Below, in pieces: positions 25,900-34,991 of a DNA stretch of 64,000 bases. The stretch covers positions 62,001-126,000 of the forward strand of contig NZ_QPHM01000004.1 in NCBI RefSeq assembly GCF_003336245.1. Direction: 5' to 3'. Both the position numbers and the translations under genes were made by a program. Source of the DNA: Haloplanus salinus (GTDB lineage Archaea; Halobacteriota; Halobacteria; Halobacteriales; Haloferacaceae). The notes below the pieces were generated by a model that did no database searches, was not told the DNA's origin, and saw nothing but the letters and a program-made list of their open reading frames with translations. Each line of letters starts with the position of its first letter. Position 1 is the first letter of the stretch.

Positions 25900-26148
25900 A
25901 TGAGTAGAGGTGGGGGCGACCCAGTAGGACTAGTCATCGGACTTATCGCCGGGAATGTCGCGTACCTGTTGTTCACTCTGATTTTATCGATGGTTATCGG
26001 CGTTGCCCCGATGGACATCTTTTCCGGCCCGTTCTCTGGTGCAGCAAGCAGTCTCGTGATGGGATGGGTGGCTATCGGTGGGTTGCTAGGCGTTGTTGAC
26101 GTACTAGCTGTCTTCGGGTTCATTTCATCGCTAACCAGTGGCTGGTAG
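25900..26148 (+). CDS. Small two-helix membrane protein
   Basis: 82 residues with two hydrophobic segments (LVIGLIAGNVAYLLFTLILS and SSLVMGWVAIGGLLGVVDVL) joined by a short loop, and a Gly-rich N-terminus. Plus strand, isolated between minus-strand operons. A GGAG sits 2 nt before the ATG, too close to be efficient, so leaderless translation is likely. No family recognised. Confidence 0.6.
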   Translation: MSRGGGDPVGLVIGLIAGNVAYLLFTLILSMVIGVAPMDIFSGPFSGAASSLVMGWVAIGGLLGVVDVLAVFGFISSLTSGW

Positions 26149-26274
26149 ACTGCTCAGTATTGTACATGTTTCTCGGAACGCAGGTGGTGACGGATATGCG
26201 CTGTGTATTCAGCAAACTGGATTTATCACTGACAGAGTTATTAAGATAGAATGTATGGAATCTTCAGCTAATTA

Positions 26275-29262
26275 TCACAACCCTGCTAGCAGACTCGCGA
26301 ACTGATCGAGTCTGTCGTCGAGACGATCGGGTGTGTAAACGGCTTCTTGGCGTTCGTAGTACCGGGAGAGTTCGGAGGCGCTGTCAGAGAGCGACCCGGG
26401 TTGGCAATCGGTCGCGATAGTGAGCGAACACACGGGTGCGTGCGACCGCCGGATCTGGTCGATGACATCGTCCGTCGAAGAGGGGTTGTCATCCGTCACA
26501 GTGATTATCAGCGGCTCGTCGCGTTGTGCTTCGACGAGTTCACGGGCGAGGCTAACCGCATCCGCGAGGGGCGTCCCGCCACCACACGTCGTATCAAGGA
26601 GATTCGCCTGGACGTGGCGAGTGTCTATACTGAATGGTTTCACGAGGCGTGCATCGCCACGGTAGAAGTCGGTGATCGCGACGCGAATCCCGAGGTTCTC
26701 GGCGGCGAGCGCGAATCGCGCGAGGGCTTGCGTCGCGACCTCGATCTTCGGTGGTGACCCCCGACGCATCGACCCAGAACGGTCGAGGACGAGGACGAGC
26801 GCGTATTGCTTTTCGTTCCCAAGAGTTCGAGATTTGCACACGCGGGGGTCGCCGATTGCGAGGCGATGGCCGGCTCGCGAATCGTACGCCCCGGAAGACA
26901 GGCCACGTCGAACGTTTTTGCGGCGGTCGAGTTGGAGATACATTTCGAGGGTGTCTGCGACCCGATCAGCCCCTTCTTCGATAGCGCCCCACTCGCGATT
27001 GAGGGCGAGATCGTCGCTGATGGGAAGGATATCGAGATCCTCGAGACTTCCAGGCCCACCGCGCTGTCCACCCTCTCCATTGTTCTGATCTTCTCCGTTC
27101 TGTGCTTGCTGGCGGGCGGAGTGTTCAAGCTGGTCAGCAAGCGCGGAGAGTTCTTCCTCGAGGGCCTGTTCGTCGATACCTTCGCGCTCGGATCCACCGT
27201 GGGCAGCGCGTTCGTCTCCGGCAAGGGCATTCTCGTAGGTGGCTTCGTCTTCGTCGGGCGACCTCGTCGAACTCTCGGCATGGGCAGGTCCTTCCGGGAT
27301 GTCTTGCCCCGATTCAGAGTCTGATTCTGCTTCGGGTTCTGAACCGGACTCCGATTCCGAACGTGCGTCAGTGTCGGTGTCTGCCGCCGCGCTGCTGCTC
27401 GCCGTCTCGAGCGTCGGGGTATCCGCTTGGTCCGACTGGCATGCCTCATCCAACCCGTCCGGGGAGTGCTTGTCGTCGGTCTCGCCTTCGCTCGTATCGG
27501 GATTTGCACTCTCGCGATTATCCTGGGTATCGGCGCCGAATTCCCCGAGAGTGAGCTGTTCTTGGTTCTGTTGCTGAGTGTCGATGGAACTCGAAGCGGC
27601 GGACCTCGGGACGTCATCCATGTCCTCCTCGGGTGATGGTGACTTCGACGGCGCTTCTGTCTCGGTCTTCTGGCCTGGATTCCCACTCTGTTGTTCCTGC
27701 TCGCGTTGTCGGGTACGGTCAGCAGCCTGCGCGATGGCTTGAGCCCGACTCAACGGTTCGGATTCTGACTCGGCCTGTCCATCATCCTCTCCCCCCGCCT
27801 TGTTTTTGACATCTCCCTCACCATCACTGTCGCCTCCCGTGTCCTGAGCGGCATCAGTTCTCTCCTCGTCGGCTTCTGCGTCACCTACGTCTTTATCATC
27901 GCGGTGGTGCCCCTGTGCGCCCTCGCCAGTGCTGGGGGCCTGCTCGTCGTTCTGTTCGTCCTCTTTCCCATGATTGTCGATCTCGTCGACGTCGGTGGGG
28001 CTGGGATCGTCCGTGACCGGCGGTTGTTCGAAGACGTTTTGATGGGGGTCACTCGTTGCTTCCCGCGACAGCGAGACGTCGGTCGGATCGAAGTCTTCGG
28101 GGAGTTGTGTCGGGGGCTGGGCCTGTGACAGCCGCTGTGAATCCCCATCTGTACTAGCGCCCTCTTCAGCGTCCTGTAGCCCTTCGTTTCTACTGGAACT
28201 GTCGTCGCCTGCGACAGAGTCGGATGGCGTTTCCGGCAGTTCTGCGGCTTCGTCACTCCCATCCCCGCTGGACTGGTCTTGATACCCGCCTTCGTTCTCA
28301 CCACCGACCTGTTGGTTGACCTGGACGTCCTGTTCCTGCTCTACTTCGTCCTCTTTGTCGGCCTCGAGGACGGGCTGAATGTGGTCGGTCCATGTCTGGA
28401 TGACTCGGCGCGCTCGACGGATCGAGGCGGTCTTGTCGTGGTTGTGAGTGATGTCTGATCGGTCGGCGCTCCGAATCGCGTGTACGTCGTCAGACAGCGT
28501 ACACAGTTCTGTGTGGATCGCCTCGAACGCGTCCCGATCCGCATCACTCTTGAATTGTAGGCGAGAATCGTCTTCGTCGAGAAGAACATCGGTCGTTCCC
28601 GTCGGATAGATGGCCTCGTCATACAGACAACTCGTCACAGCGTCCCAGAATGAGTAGCGAATTTCCTCACCGTCTGGGATGTCCTCGGGCGTCTGCGAGT
28701 GGAGCCGTCGAGTGAGTTCGAGCCGAATTCCGGCGTTATCGCTGAAATTCTCGCCGTGGATAGCTTCGGACTCGATAGCGCCATCCTCGACGATGTTGAT
28801 GAGGTCGTGAACCTGGGCATGGTATTTGACATCGACCTCGGTCTCGAGGAGTTCTGATATCGCTGTGATGGCTGTCTTGAGTATGTGGAGCAGTTCGTGA
28901 AAGGCAAGGCCGAACTGGTGGGCGTGGTCGGCGGTGAGCTGGTCGTTGAGCGGGATGCGTGTGAGGTCGGCCTCGGTCCCAGTCACCATCACCAGGTAAT
29001 CAGTGTCGACGCCGGCGAGCAACTGTTCGGCCTGAGCGCGTTCGATTTCGGTCGCATCTGAAGAGACGATGGCATCGACATCGACGGGGAGAACGGCAGC
29101 GGTCTGGACGCTGGAGGAAATGACGACATCGACGGTTACGCCCCTTGGCAGGTGACCGAGGATGAACTCTCGGAGACGGTCAGCCCGCTGCGGAGAAATT
29201 CGCGATCTCACAGCGGCGTTGGGTTTGAGATCGTCGACGACCTGGTGATGTTGAATTGACAT
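26275..29262 (-). CDS. CobT-like vWA protein with HELLH motif
   Basis: 995 residues. The N-terminal 280 residues contain FHELLH (residues 121-126), a zinc-metalloprotease-like HExxH, followed by NIVEDGAIES. A 450-residue acidic, low-complexity region (Gln/Glu/Ser/Asp) separates it from a C-terminal von Willebrand A domain with an intact MIDAS: DRSGSM, TPLADA and VTDDNPSS. This layout is that of CobT-like partners of MoxR/CobS AAA+ ATPases, and the matching ATPase gene is directly upstream. Such pairs act as chaperones that insert metals or remodel complexes; the target here is unknown. The ATG at 29262 was chosen over the 29373 frame start because the leader hairpin lies between them. Confidence 0.82.
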   Translation of the reverse strand: MSIQHHQVVDDLKPNAAVRSRISPQRADRLREFILGHLPRGVTVDVVISSSVQTAAVLPVDVDAIVSSDATEIERAQAEQLLAGVDTDYLVMVTGTEADLTRIPLNDQLTADHAHQFGLAFHELLHILKTAITAISELLETEVDVKYHAQVHDLINIVEDGAIESEAIHGENFSDNAGIRLELTRRLHSQTPEDIPDGEEIRYSFWDAVTSCLYDEAIYPTGTTDVLLDEDDSRLQFKSDADRDAFEAIHTELCTLSDDVHAIRSADRSDITHNHDKTASIRRARRVIQTWTDHIQPVLEADKEDEVEQEQDVQVNQQVGGENEGGYQDQSSGDGSDEAAELPETPSDSVAGDDSSSRNEGLQDAEEGASTDGDSQRLSQAQPPTQLPEDFDPTDVSLSREATSDPHQNVFEQPPVTDDPSPTDVDEIDNHGKEDEQNDEQAPSTGEGAQGHHRDDKDVGDAEADEERTDAAQDTGGDSDGEGDVKNKAGGEDDGQAESESEPLSRAQAIAQAADRTRQREQEQQSGNPGQKTETEAPSKSPSPEEDMDDVPRSAASSSIDTQQQNQEQLTLGEFGADTQDNRESANPDTSEGETDDKHSPDGLDEACQSDQADTPTLETASSSAAADTDTDARSESESGSEPEAESDSESGQDIPEGPAHAESSTRSPDEDEATYENALAGDERAAHGGSEREGIDEQALEEELSALADQLEHSARQQAQNGEDQNNGEGGQRGGPGSLEDLDILPISDDLALNREWGAIEEGADRVADTLEMYLQLDRRKNVRRGLSSGAYDSRAGHRLAIGDPRVCKSRTLGNEKQYALVLVLDRSGSMRRGSPPKIEVATQALARFALAAENLGIRVAITDFYRGDARLVKPFSIDTRHVQANLLDTTCGGGTPLADAVSLARELVEAQRDEPLIITVTDDNPSSTDDVIDQIRRSHAPVCSLTIATDCQPGSLSDSASELSRYYERQEAVYTPDRLDDRLDQFASLLAGL

Positions 29263-29313
29263 GGTTGGAACAGGACGGAGGACGGGACGGGCGAGTAATG
29301 GACAGAGTGTGCA

Positions 29314-29346
29314 GCCCCTCGTCGTCACGGGGGCGCACAAACAAGC
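29314..29346 (-). promoter_or_regulatory. Leader hairpin (type I)
   Basis: mRNA sense: TTGTTTGTGCGCCCCCG, loop, CGAGGGGC. It lies 51 nt before the ATG at 29262, between the AAA+ and vWA genes. Confidence 0.7.
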
Positions 29347-29359
29347 GCCGCTGGTTCCT

Positions 29360-30964
29360 CTAGAGGTAGTCATTCAGCGTTTCGTAGGCGTCCTCGGGGT
29401 ACTGGTTTGGTTCGGCAACTCCCCAGAGCACCCCCTTGACGGCCGCCTTCGGGTACACTCCGTCTTCGATGTGTTCACAGAGGATAGTGAGATTCCGCGT
29501 CGAGAGCGTGGGCCAGGACTCGTTCTCTCGGGTCTGGTGGGCGAACTGGACGATCTTTTTGAGCGTCGGTCGGTCCACGACGGTCTCACCGCTGTTCACC
29601 TGCCTGTCGAGCGTATCTACTTCTTCATCGACCTCCTGAATGTAGGGCTGCTCGAATGAACGGAAGCGGCCTCTCGTTGCCGAGTTCATCGGCTCCGAAT
29701 CCCGGTACTCGCGTGTCGGCGGATTCATAGTGATGACCATTCGAGCCGACGGGTGCGGCTCAACGAGTTCACCGTGGCTCTTCACCAGGAGTGTCCCCTC
29801 GTTCAGGAGTCGATGTAATGCGATGGCAGCGCCAGCCTGCATGACGGGGAACTCGTTGATGACGATCGTATCGCCGTTCAGAAGGCCCTGTTTCACGGCG
29901 CCGTTGCGAGGAACGATGACGTCGCCATCCGGGACGAGCGGGCCGAAGAGGTCTTCGGGTTCGGTCGCTCGGTCGACATCGATTGACTGGTAGCCCCGGT
30001 TTGTCTTGTGGCACAGATACTTGAGAAGGTAATTCTTCCCCGACCCACGCGGCCCGACCACCCGAATCGGGACGAGGCCACGAGCGAGTTTCTTCGCGAT
30101 GAGTTCATCGAGGGGGAGCTGGAAGCGTGGGTCGATGGGGACGGCTAGTGGGACGACCTCGCCGTTGTCGTCGACCGGGAGCGCGTCATAGGCTGCGTCG
30201 GGGTGAGTCGCGGCCTTCGGGACGCTCGGGTAGTCGGGATCGTCGAGGATGTGCAGGCCTGTGGGGACAGGACTCCCGGCATTGCGGCCGATGTCGGAAA
30301 CGTACATTCCTCGCTCGTCGTCGGGCTCCCACCCCTCGGAGCGGTACAGAGGTTCTCCGACGGAATCCGTGACAAGCGAGAGGTCGGTGACGCGAGCGGC
30401 AGCCCGTTCGGTGTCGGGGTCGATCCGCTGGTCGTAGTAGGTGGCGGCGTTCTTCGCAAGCCGGAGTCCAACGGGGACATGCGTGGCGGCCTCTTTGAGG
30501 AGGTTCTCGGCGCGGCTCTCGGTGAGCGTGCTGGTGAGGCCGGCGATGTGGTCAACGCTGGCGTCCGCAAGCGTCGCAAAATCGTCGTACCCGGCGTCTT
30601 GGAGGGCGTCGTTAATCGTGTCGGTCACGACGCTGATCTCGCGGAAGTCAACGTCGGTGTCTTGCCGGAGTTCGCCGAAGGCATCGGTGATGACCCTGGG
30701 TTCGGTCCCCTGTGGTGAAACGCCGGTGATGGTGGCGTTCCCGCCCGAAGAGCGATTTAGCGTGTAGATGCCGGCGTCCTCCCCCTCGTCGATGAGGTCG
30801 GCGGCGTCCTGGTCGGAGAGGTCGACGTAGTCGGACACTCGTAGCGCCACTCGCTCGACAGGGACGTTGCCTCCTTCACGTTGGAGGAGTCGGTTCACGA
30901 GGTGTGAGAGGACAACCTGGCCTTCGGGAGTGGTGTCGCCACTCGCGGTGGATGCTGAGGACAT
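29360..30964 (-). CDS. MoxR/CobS-like AAA+ ATPase with helix-hairpin-helix
   Basis: 534 residues. Residues ~100-165 carry a helix-hairpin-helix pair (FATLADASVDHIAGLTSTLT). The AAA+ core has Walker A GPRGSGKN (304-311), Walker B TIVINEF (366-372), a VITMNPP sensor-1 region and the RGRF arginine region, all as in MoxR/CobS ATPases. The Asp of the Walker B box is replaced by Asn (VINEF), also seen in some relatives. It is expected to hydrolyse ATP to drive the vWA protein encoded 14 nt beyond its leader. HhH suggests action on DNA. Confidence 0.85.
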   Translation of the reverse strand: MSSASTASGDTTPEGQVVLSHLVNRLLQREGGNVPVERVALRVSDYVDLSDQDAADLIDEGEDAGIYTLNRSSGGNATITGVSPQGTEPRVITDAFGELRQDTDVDFREISVVTDTINDALQDAGYDDFATLADASVDHIAGLTSTLTESRAENLLKEAATHVPVGLRLAKNAATYYDQRIDPDTERAAARVTDLSLVTDSVGEPLYRSEGWEPDDERGMYVSDIGRNAGSPVPTGLHILDDPDYPSVPKAATHPDAAYDALPVDDNGEVVPLAVPIDPRFQLPLDELIAKKLARGLVPIRVVGPRGSGKNYLLKYLCHKTNRGYQSIDVDRATEPEDLFGPLVPDGDVIVPRNGAVKQGLLNGDTIVINEFPVMQAGAAIALHRLLNEGTLLVKSHGELVEPHPSARMVITMNPPTREYRDSEPMNSATRGRFRSFEQPYIQEVDEEVDTLDRQVNSGETVVDRPTLKKIVQFAHQTRENESWPTLSTRNLTILCEHIEDGVYPKAAVKGVLWGVAEPNQYPEDAYETLNDYL

Positions 30965-31003
30965 GAGTTCTGGTGGTCGAGGCGTTCTGTCTGGGCCTTT
31001 CCA

Positions 31004-31036
31004 GCCCCTTCACCTGTCGGGGGGCGACAAAAATGG
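31004..31036 (-). promoter_or_regulatory. Leader hairpin (type I)
   Basis: mRNA sense: CATTTTTGTCGCCCCCCG, loop, GGTGAAGGGGC. It lies 39 nt before the ATG at 30964. Confidence 0.75.
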
Positions 31037-31224
31037 CGTTCCACCGTCAGAGAGCGTTCAACGGTCGGTTTCTAGAATCGAGTTCCGAATAGAGAAACGA
31101 GTGTGAAATTTTGTGAGTCATTTCGTGGGGCAATTGCTGCTTGCGTCCATCGTCTAACAATATCGCCACGCCCGCGTGATTCGCCGGACGCGAGTGGCGA
31201 GGAAACGGATACCGCCCTCTCGGA

Positions 31225-32784
31225 TCAGGTCACGCTCTCGATGTCGTCGAGGCGACGCTGAACCCGGTCCTGAAGTCGCTGCGCAGCGCCATCACTGAGA
31301 TCGGCTTCTGAATCCACCGTAATACCCGGGATATCGACGATATCATCGAGTGCGTCCGAAAGCGTCTGTTGGTCTTCAGGAAGCACACGTTCGTCGGGTT
31401 GGTCCGTCTGCCGGTCGTGTTCCTGCATCGCGAGTTGAATCATCATCGCTGGCTTTCTGAACAACTCGCCAGCGACCTCAAGGTACTCCTGATAGGTATC
31501 CGAGGCCATGGATCCCTCGTATTCCTGTAGTACCGCGATGAGCAAGGAGAGCTGAAGGTTGAACACAGTTGGTCGCGAGGAGGGCTTTGCGATCGAGATC
31601 GCTCGGTCGGCGGCCCGCTCTGCGTATTTGAATGCGATCCCCCAGTAGGTGTAGCAGTCTTCGACGGAGAAAGGGAGGTCCTCGAAGTCGTACGCGATGG
31701 CCCGTGTCCGACGAATAGCGGTATCGACCTCGATCATCCGAGTGTCGATGTCGTCGTAGATAGAGCGCCACCACTCGCTAATCGGGACACGGCCCTGACT
31801 GCGTTCGTGATCGGCATTCGTGGCTTTCCCGTAGTGCCGCCGTGTGTACCGTTCGCCCATATCGGGAAGGACGGTCCCGCTGTCGGGGAAGAAGAGGACA
31901 GGTCGCGCCCAGAGCGTCTGCGTGCCTCGGAAGTCGTACCCGGTCTGGAAGCCGCCGTAGATGATGGTCTCCGATCCTTCCTCGTCTTTGTTGGAGTCCT
32001 CATCGGAGTCGCTATCGTTACTAACAGCGATGGTGATGCCGTCGTCTTCGATGTCCTCCTGATCGCCGGAGACGACGTGACGGAGGCTCGGGCAGATGAC
32101 GACCATCTTGAGCAACCCACCCCAATCGCGATAGGACACCCACCCGAAGGGATTGTTCTCGCCGCGCTGCTGGAGCGCACTGATAATGGGGAGATACGCC
32201 TCCTGTGGGTTGATGATGGAGTACGAATCCGAGGCGATCTGCCACCGGAATTTTACATCGTAGCCGAGCGCGTTTAACGCCTTTCGGCGGTCGTCGACAA
32301 TGTCTTGGTGGTCATGGACGCGGACGACGGCGTCGGCATCGCTCGAGGCAGCAAGGTCTTCGAGCGAACTTCCGGTATAGGATTCGAGTTCGTCGACGTC
32401 GAGGCCATGCACACGGCGGATGACGTCGGTGTCGACACGCCCCGATGTCTCGACGAAGTCGTTAGTCGCCCAGAGTTCACCGGGACTCGCCTTCGGGAGG
32501 GCTTGGATAGCTTCCTTAAACGAGCGCGAGTTCGCTGCCGAACACCGGGTTTCCGGTGGAACTTCATCGGGATATTCCCGGGAGTCGTTCTCAGTGAGGC
32601 CGACGAATTTTCGGTCTGTCTCTCGGGTTAGGAGATCGGCAAGCGGAAGGGGCGGTCGGTCGGTATCGGTGCGACTGGCGCTAGTATCGTTCTCGTCCCC
32701 ACTGGTGTTCTCGGTCTCGTTCTCGTTCGAGTCGGAGCCGGGGGAGCGAGGCTGGCTGGAACTGGATTTGGATTCTGTTGACAT
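31225..32784 (-). CDS. DUF932-like protein
   Basis: 519 residues after a 60-residue Ser/Asp-rich N-terminus. The segment WQIASDSYSIINPQEAYLPI and the following FGWVSYRDWGGLLKMVVICP resemble DUF932, a phage/plasmid family of unknown activity with a beta-rich core. The C-terminal third is helical (YTYWGIAFKYAERAADRAIS). The start at 32784 matches the leader/micro-ORF region upstream. The ortholog status is from memory and should be read as tentative. Confidence 0.65.
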   Translation of the reverse strand: MSTESKSSSSQPRSPGSDSNENETENTSGDENDTSASRTDTDRPPLPLADLLTRETDRKFVGLTENDSREYPDEVPPETRCSAANSRSFKEAIQALPKASPGELWATNDFVETSGRVDTDVIRRVHGLDVDELESYTGSSLEDLAASSDADAVVRVHDHQDIVDDRRKALNALGYDVKFRWQIASDSYSIINPQEAYLPIISALQQRGENNPFGWVSYRDWGGLLKMVVICPSLRHVVSGDQEDIEDDGITIAVSNDSDSDEDSNKDEEGSETIIYGGFQTGYDFRGTQTLWARPVLFFPDSGTVLPDMGERYTRRHYGKATNADHERSQGRVPISEWWRSIYDDIDTRMIEVDTAIRRTRAIAYDFEDLPFSVEDCYTYWGIAFKYAERAADRAISIAKPSSRPTVFNLQLSLLIAVLQEYEGSMASDTYQEYLEVAGELFRKPAMMIQLAMQEHDRQTDQPDERVLPEDQQTLSDALDDIVDIPGITVDSEADLSDGAAQRLQDRVQRRLDDIESVT

Positions 32785-33000
32785 GGGTGAGTCCTCGGTA
32801 TCGAAAATGCCGTGGGAGTACGCACACGGCTGGGAGTGAACGGAGAACACGCAGAGACGAGACGACCGATCCCGTATCATGGGAGTTTGCCGCACAGTAT
32901 TACAGCTACGAAGGGGAGTGGAGCGTGGAGAACCGCTAGAGCCGAGAGGAGAAAGATGGGGGGTGGTGGAGAGCCCGAACAGAATCCGTCCCGGTGGTCG

Positions 33001-33042
33001 TCAATCGACGCGCGGAACGCTTGGAGTGTTCTGTTTGGACAT
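33001..33042 (-). CDS. 13-codon micro-ORF behind a leader hairpin
   Basis: Reads MSKQNTPSVPRVD, starting 6 nt after the leader hairpin at 33049-33077 and ending 216 nt before the DUF932-like start. Spacing matches that of true genes behind the other leaders. Expression is unproven. Confidence 0.4.
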   Translation of the reverse strand: MSKQNTPSVPRVD

Positions 33043-33048
33043 CCGATT

Positions 33049-33077
33049 CCCCCACCGAACAGGGGGGAACAAACAGG
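33049..33077 (-). promoter_or_regulatory. Leader hairpin (type I)
   Basis: mRNA sense: CTGTTTGTTCCCCCCTG, loop, GGTGGGGG. Followed by the 13-codon micro-ORF. Confidence 0.7.
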
Positions 33078-33112
33078 TGAGAGGGAAGCCGAGTCGGTCA
33101 GGCTGCTGTGGG

Positions 33113-33991
33113 TTACTCGTCTGCCTCACTAAGAGTACTTGTGAACGTCTGCTGGGCGGTGTCGCCCCGAGTGTTGGACATCTCCGAGAGCGACATTTCA
33201 CGGCTGTCGTGCTCGGGGATGTGCTCTGTACCGCCGAAGTACTGGACGAAGCCGGGGCGAGCGTTACGGATTTTCTTCGCGGATGCGTCGCTGATGCCCG
33301 CGAGCTGGGAGTGATTGCGCCCATAGCAGACCCAGGCTGCGAGTTCGCCCATCGAGTCGAACTGCTTGACGAGCGTACTGCGGGCGTTCGAGGGAATGTC
33401 GAGGCCTTGAATTCGATAAAGTGTCCCCGAAGCGACGGCGTCGCTGGCGGGATCTTCCTCACCGCTCCAGATGGCTTTCAGCCGTCGAAGGTTCTCGCGG
33501 CGGCTCCCCGACTGCCACAGAACCTCCGCGTACTTCTCGGCGAGAGCGATCTCCGCGGCGTACGTGATGGACTCGAGGTCGGCATCCTCGAGATCGGGAA
33601 CGTCTTCGGGGCCGGGGGCGGTGTTTTCGGGGTAGTCGCGACCGTCGATGGCCTCGACGTACTCATCTGAGCGGTAGTCTTGACGTTTGATTTCCCAGGT
33701 ATCGTCGGTTAGTTCACGCCGGACGAAGTTCTCCGCGAATAGGTGGTAGTGTTCGACAGCGTAGTCCACGCCTTTGAGCGGGGCGAGGAGTGCGATAGCG
33801 AGTTGACTGGCCTTCTCGTCAGAGGCGTCAGGCCCCCAGTCGAATCCGCCGGGAGCGAGTCGGTGGACGAACAGATGCTTGTCGAGCAGGTTATCGCCAG
33901 CGTGGACGAAGTTTCCGCCAACGCCTCTTTCGCCTTGGTACGGTTCGTTCTTCCATTTCGTTTTTCGCGAGTAATCGGGTTTTGCTGGCAT
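33113..33991 (-). CDS. DUF6166-like protein with helix-hairpin-helix
   Basis: 292 residues. Residues ~35-100 (GGFDWGPDASDEKASQLAIA, then YHLFAENFVRREL) match the DUF6166 pattern of mobile-element proteins. The C-terminal third has a helix-hairpin-helix-like stretch (HSQLAGISDASAKKIRNARP) for DNA contact. It is in an operon with the zinc-finger gene upstream (21 nt gap). Biochemical role unknown. Confidence 0.75.
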   Translation of the reverse strand: MPAKPDYSRKTKWKNEPYQGERGVGGNFVHAGDNLLDKHLFVHRLAPGGFDWGPDASDEKASQLAIALLAPLKGVDYAVEHYHLFAENFVRRELTDDTWEIKRQDYRSDEYVEAIDGRDYPENTAPGPEDVPDLEDADLESITYAAEIALAEKYAEVLWQSGSRRENLRRLKAIWSGEEDPASDAVASGTLYRIQGLDIPSNARSTLVKQFDSMGELAAWVCYGRNHSQLAGISDASAKKIRNARPGFVQYFGGTEHIPEHDSREMSLSEMSNTRGDTAQQTFTSTLSEADE

Positions 33992-34012
33992 GAGAGTAAG
34001 TCTGAAGGTGGG

Positions 34013-34309
34013 TTATCCATCAGCTGATTGGTGGGACTGCGACGGGTCCGAGGCGGGTCGTGCCTCGGTCGATGGTGTGGGACTCGATTGTGATTGCTCT
34101 AGGTTGGTCGGAGACGAATGGTAGATGAGGTACTCGTCGTCATCGGCAAGTGCCTCGAGAACGCAGGACGCGCAGCCCGCGTAGTCGTCTAGCCAGCTGT
34201 CGAGTCTATAGAGTGAGTTCGTCTCCCAGCGACAGTACGGACACTTCCGCTGGGTTTCAGTTCTCGTATCGATAATCGAGAGAGGAGCCGCGTAGCGTCT
34301 AGGAGCCAT
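34013..34309 (-). CDS. Small zinc-finger protein
   Basis: 98 residues with CPYC near residue 23 and CASC near residue 46, then a Ser/Pro/Gln-rich tail. Probably a zinc ribbon. It follows the PCNA region by a few nucleotides, so it may be in the same transcript. Confidence 0.7.
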   Translation of the reverse strand: MAPRRYAAPLSIIDTRTETQRKCPYCRWETNSLYRLDSWLDDYAGCASCVLEALADDDEYLIYHSSPTNLEQSQSSPTPSTEARPASDPSQSHQSADG

Positions 34310-34320
34310 CGATCGAGTAA

Positions 34321-34569
34321 CTACCCAAGAGCCAAATCGCTGCTCGTGATCGGGTCAGTCCCGGTATGTGCCCCAACGGTGGTCTCGTCGTTTGCTCCGT
34401 CAGGACTGAGATCGAGGCAGTGTTCGCCGATGGCGGTCTCCGGTTCGTCCGGGTGGAATACCCGGATAGTGAGTGCATCCTCGGAACGATCGACAGAAAC
34501 GATGAACGTCTCGCCAAGCCGTATATCTGCATAGGTATCGCCGTCGCTGAGGGAGGTTAGCGAAGTCAT
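34321..34569 (-). CDS. Hypothetical beta-rich protein
   Basis: 82 residues from MTSLTSLSDGD; the ATG shares bases with the TAA of the PCNA C-terminal frame (TAATG), so it is coupled to it. The core (GETFIVSVDRSEDALTIRVF) is beta-rich. No family recognised. Confidence 0.7.
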   Translation of the reverse strand: MTSLTSLSDGDTYADIRLGETFIVSVDRSEDALTIRVFHPDEPETAIGEHCLDLSPDGANDETTVGAHTGTDPITSSDLALG

Positions 34570-34991
34570 TAGTTGGACCGGATTCGGGGGGCAATCATCG
34601 AGAGAATCTCGCACTCGCCGTCTGCAAACTCGTATTCGATCATCATTGGAAAGTCCGTCCCGAAGGTGATGCTGATTGCAGCGTTCTTCGGGAATTTCCG
34701 GGAGATGTCCTTAACGTAGTCAAGCGAAAACAGCGCCTCCGCGTCGACGGCGGTCAGCTCGGTATACTCCTCCTCCGTAAGTTCCAGGGACACGTCGTCG
34801 GTGTCGCCTTGGGCTTCGATGAAGACGGCCTGCTCGGTCTCGTCACAACGGATTTGGATGTGGTCGGAGACCATATCAGCTGCTTTCACCCCCCGCCTGA
34901 TCTGCGATTCATCGACAGTGAAGGACGCGGGGAGATCCATGTCCGGAATTTCGGGTTCCGACCTGATGCTGTCGGGGTCGATACACGCCAT
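34569..34991 (-). CDS. PCNA C-terminal domain, separate frame
   Basis: About 140 residues beginning MACIDPDSIRSEPEIPDMDL. It is the second domain of an archaeal sliding clamp: DRGVKAADMVSDHI-like block (RRGVKAADMVSDHIQI), GDTDDVSLEL, LFSLDYVKDISR and the C-terminal MIAPRIRSN. In normal PCNA this is fused in one frame to the first domain, encoded here by the overlapping upstream frame. Either a frame-disrupting deletion has split the gene, or the halves are made separately. The ATG at 34991 fits an internal restart. A clean PCNA elsewhere in the genome would be needed for replication if this one is broken. Confidence 0.75.
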   Translation of the reverse strand: MACIDPDSIRSEPEIPDMDLPASFTVDESQIRRGVKAADMVSDHIQIRCDETEQAVFIEAQGDTDDVSLELTEEEYTELTAVDAEALFSLDYVKDISRKFPKNAAISITFGTDFPMMIEYEFADGECEILSMIAPRIRSN

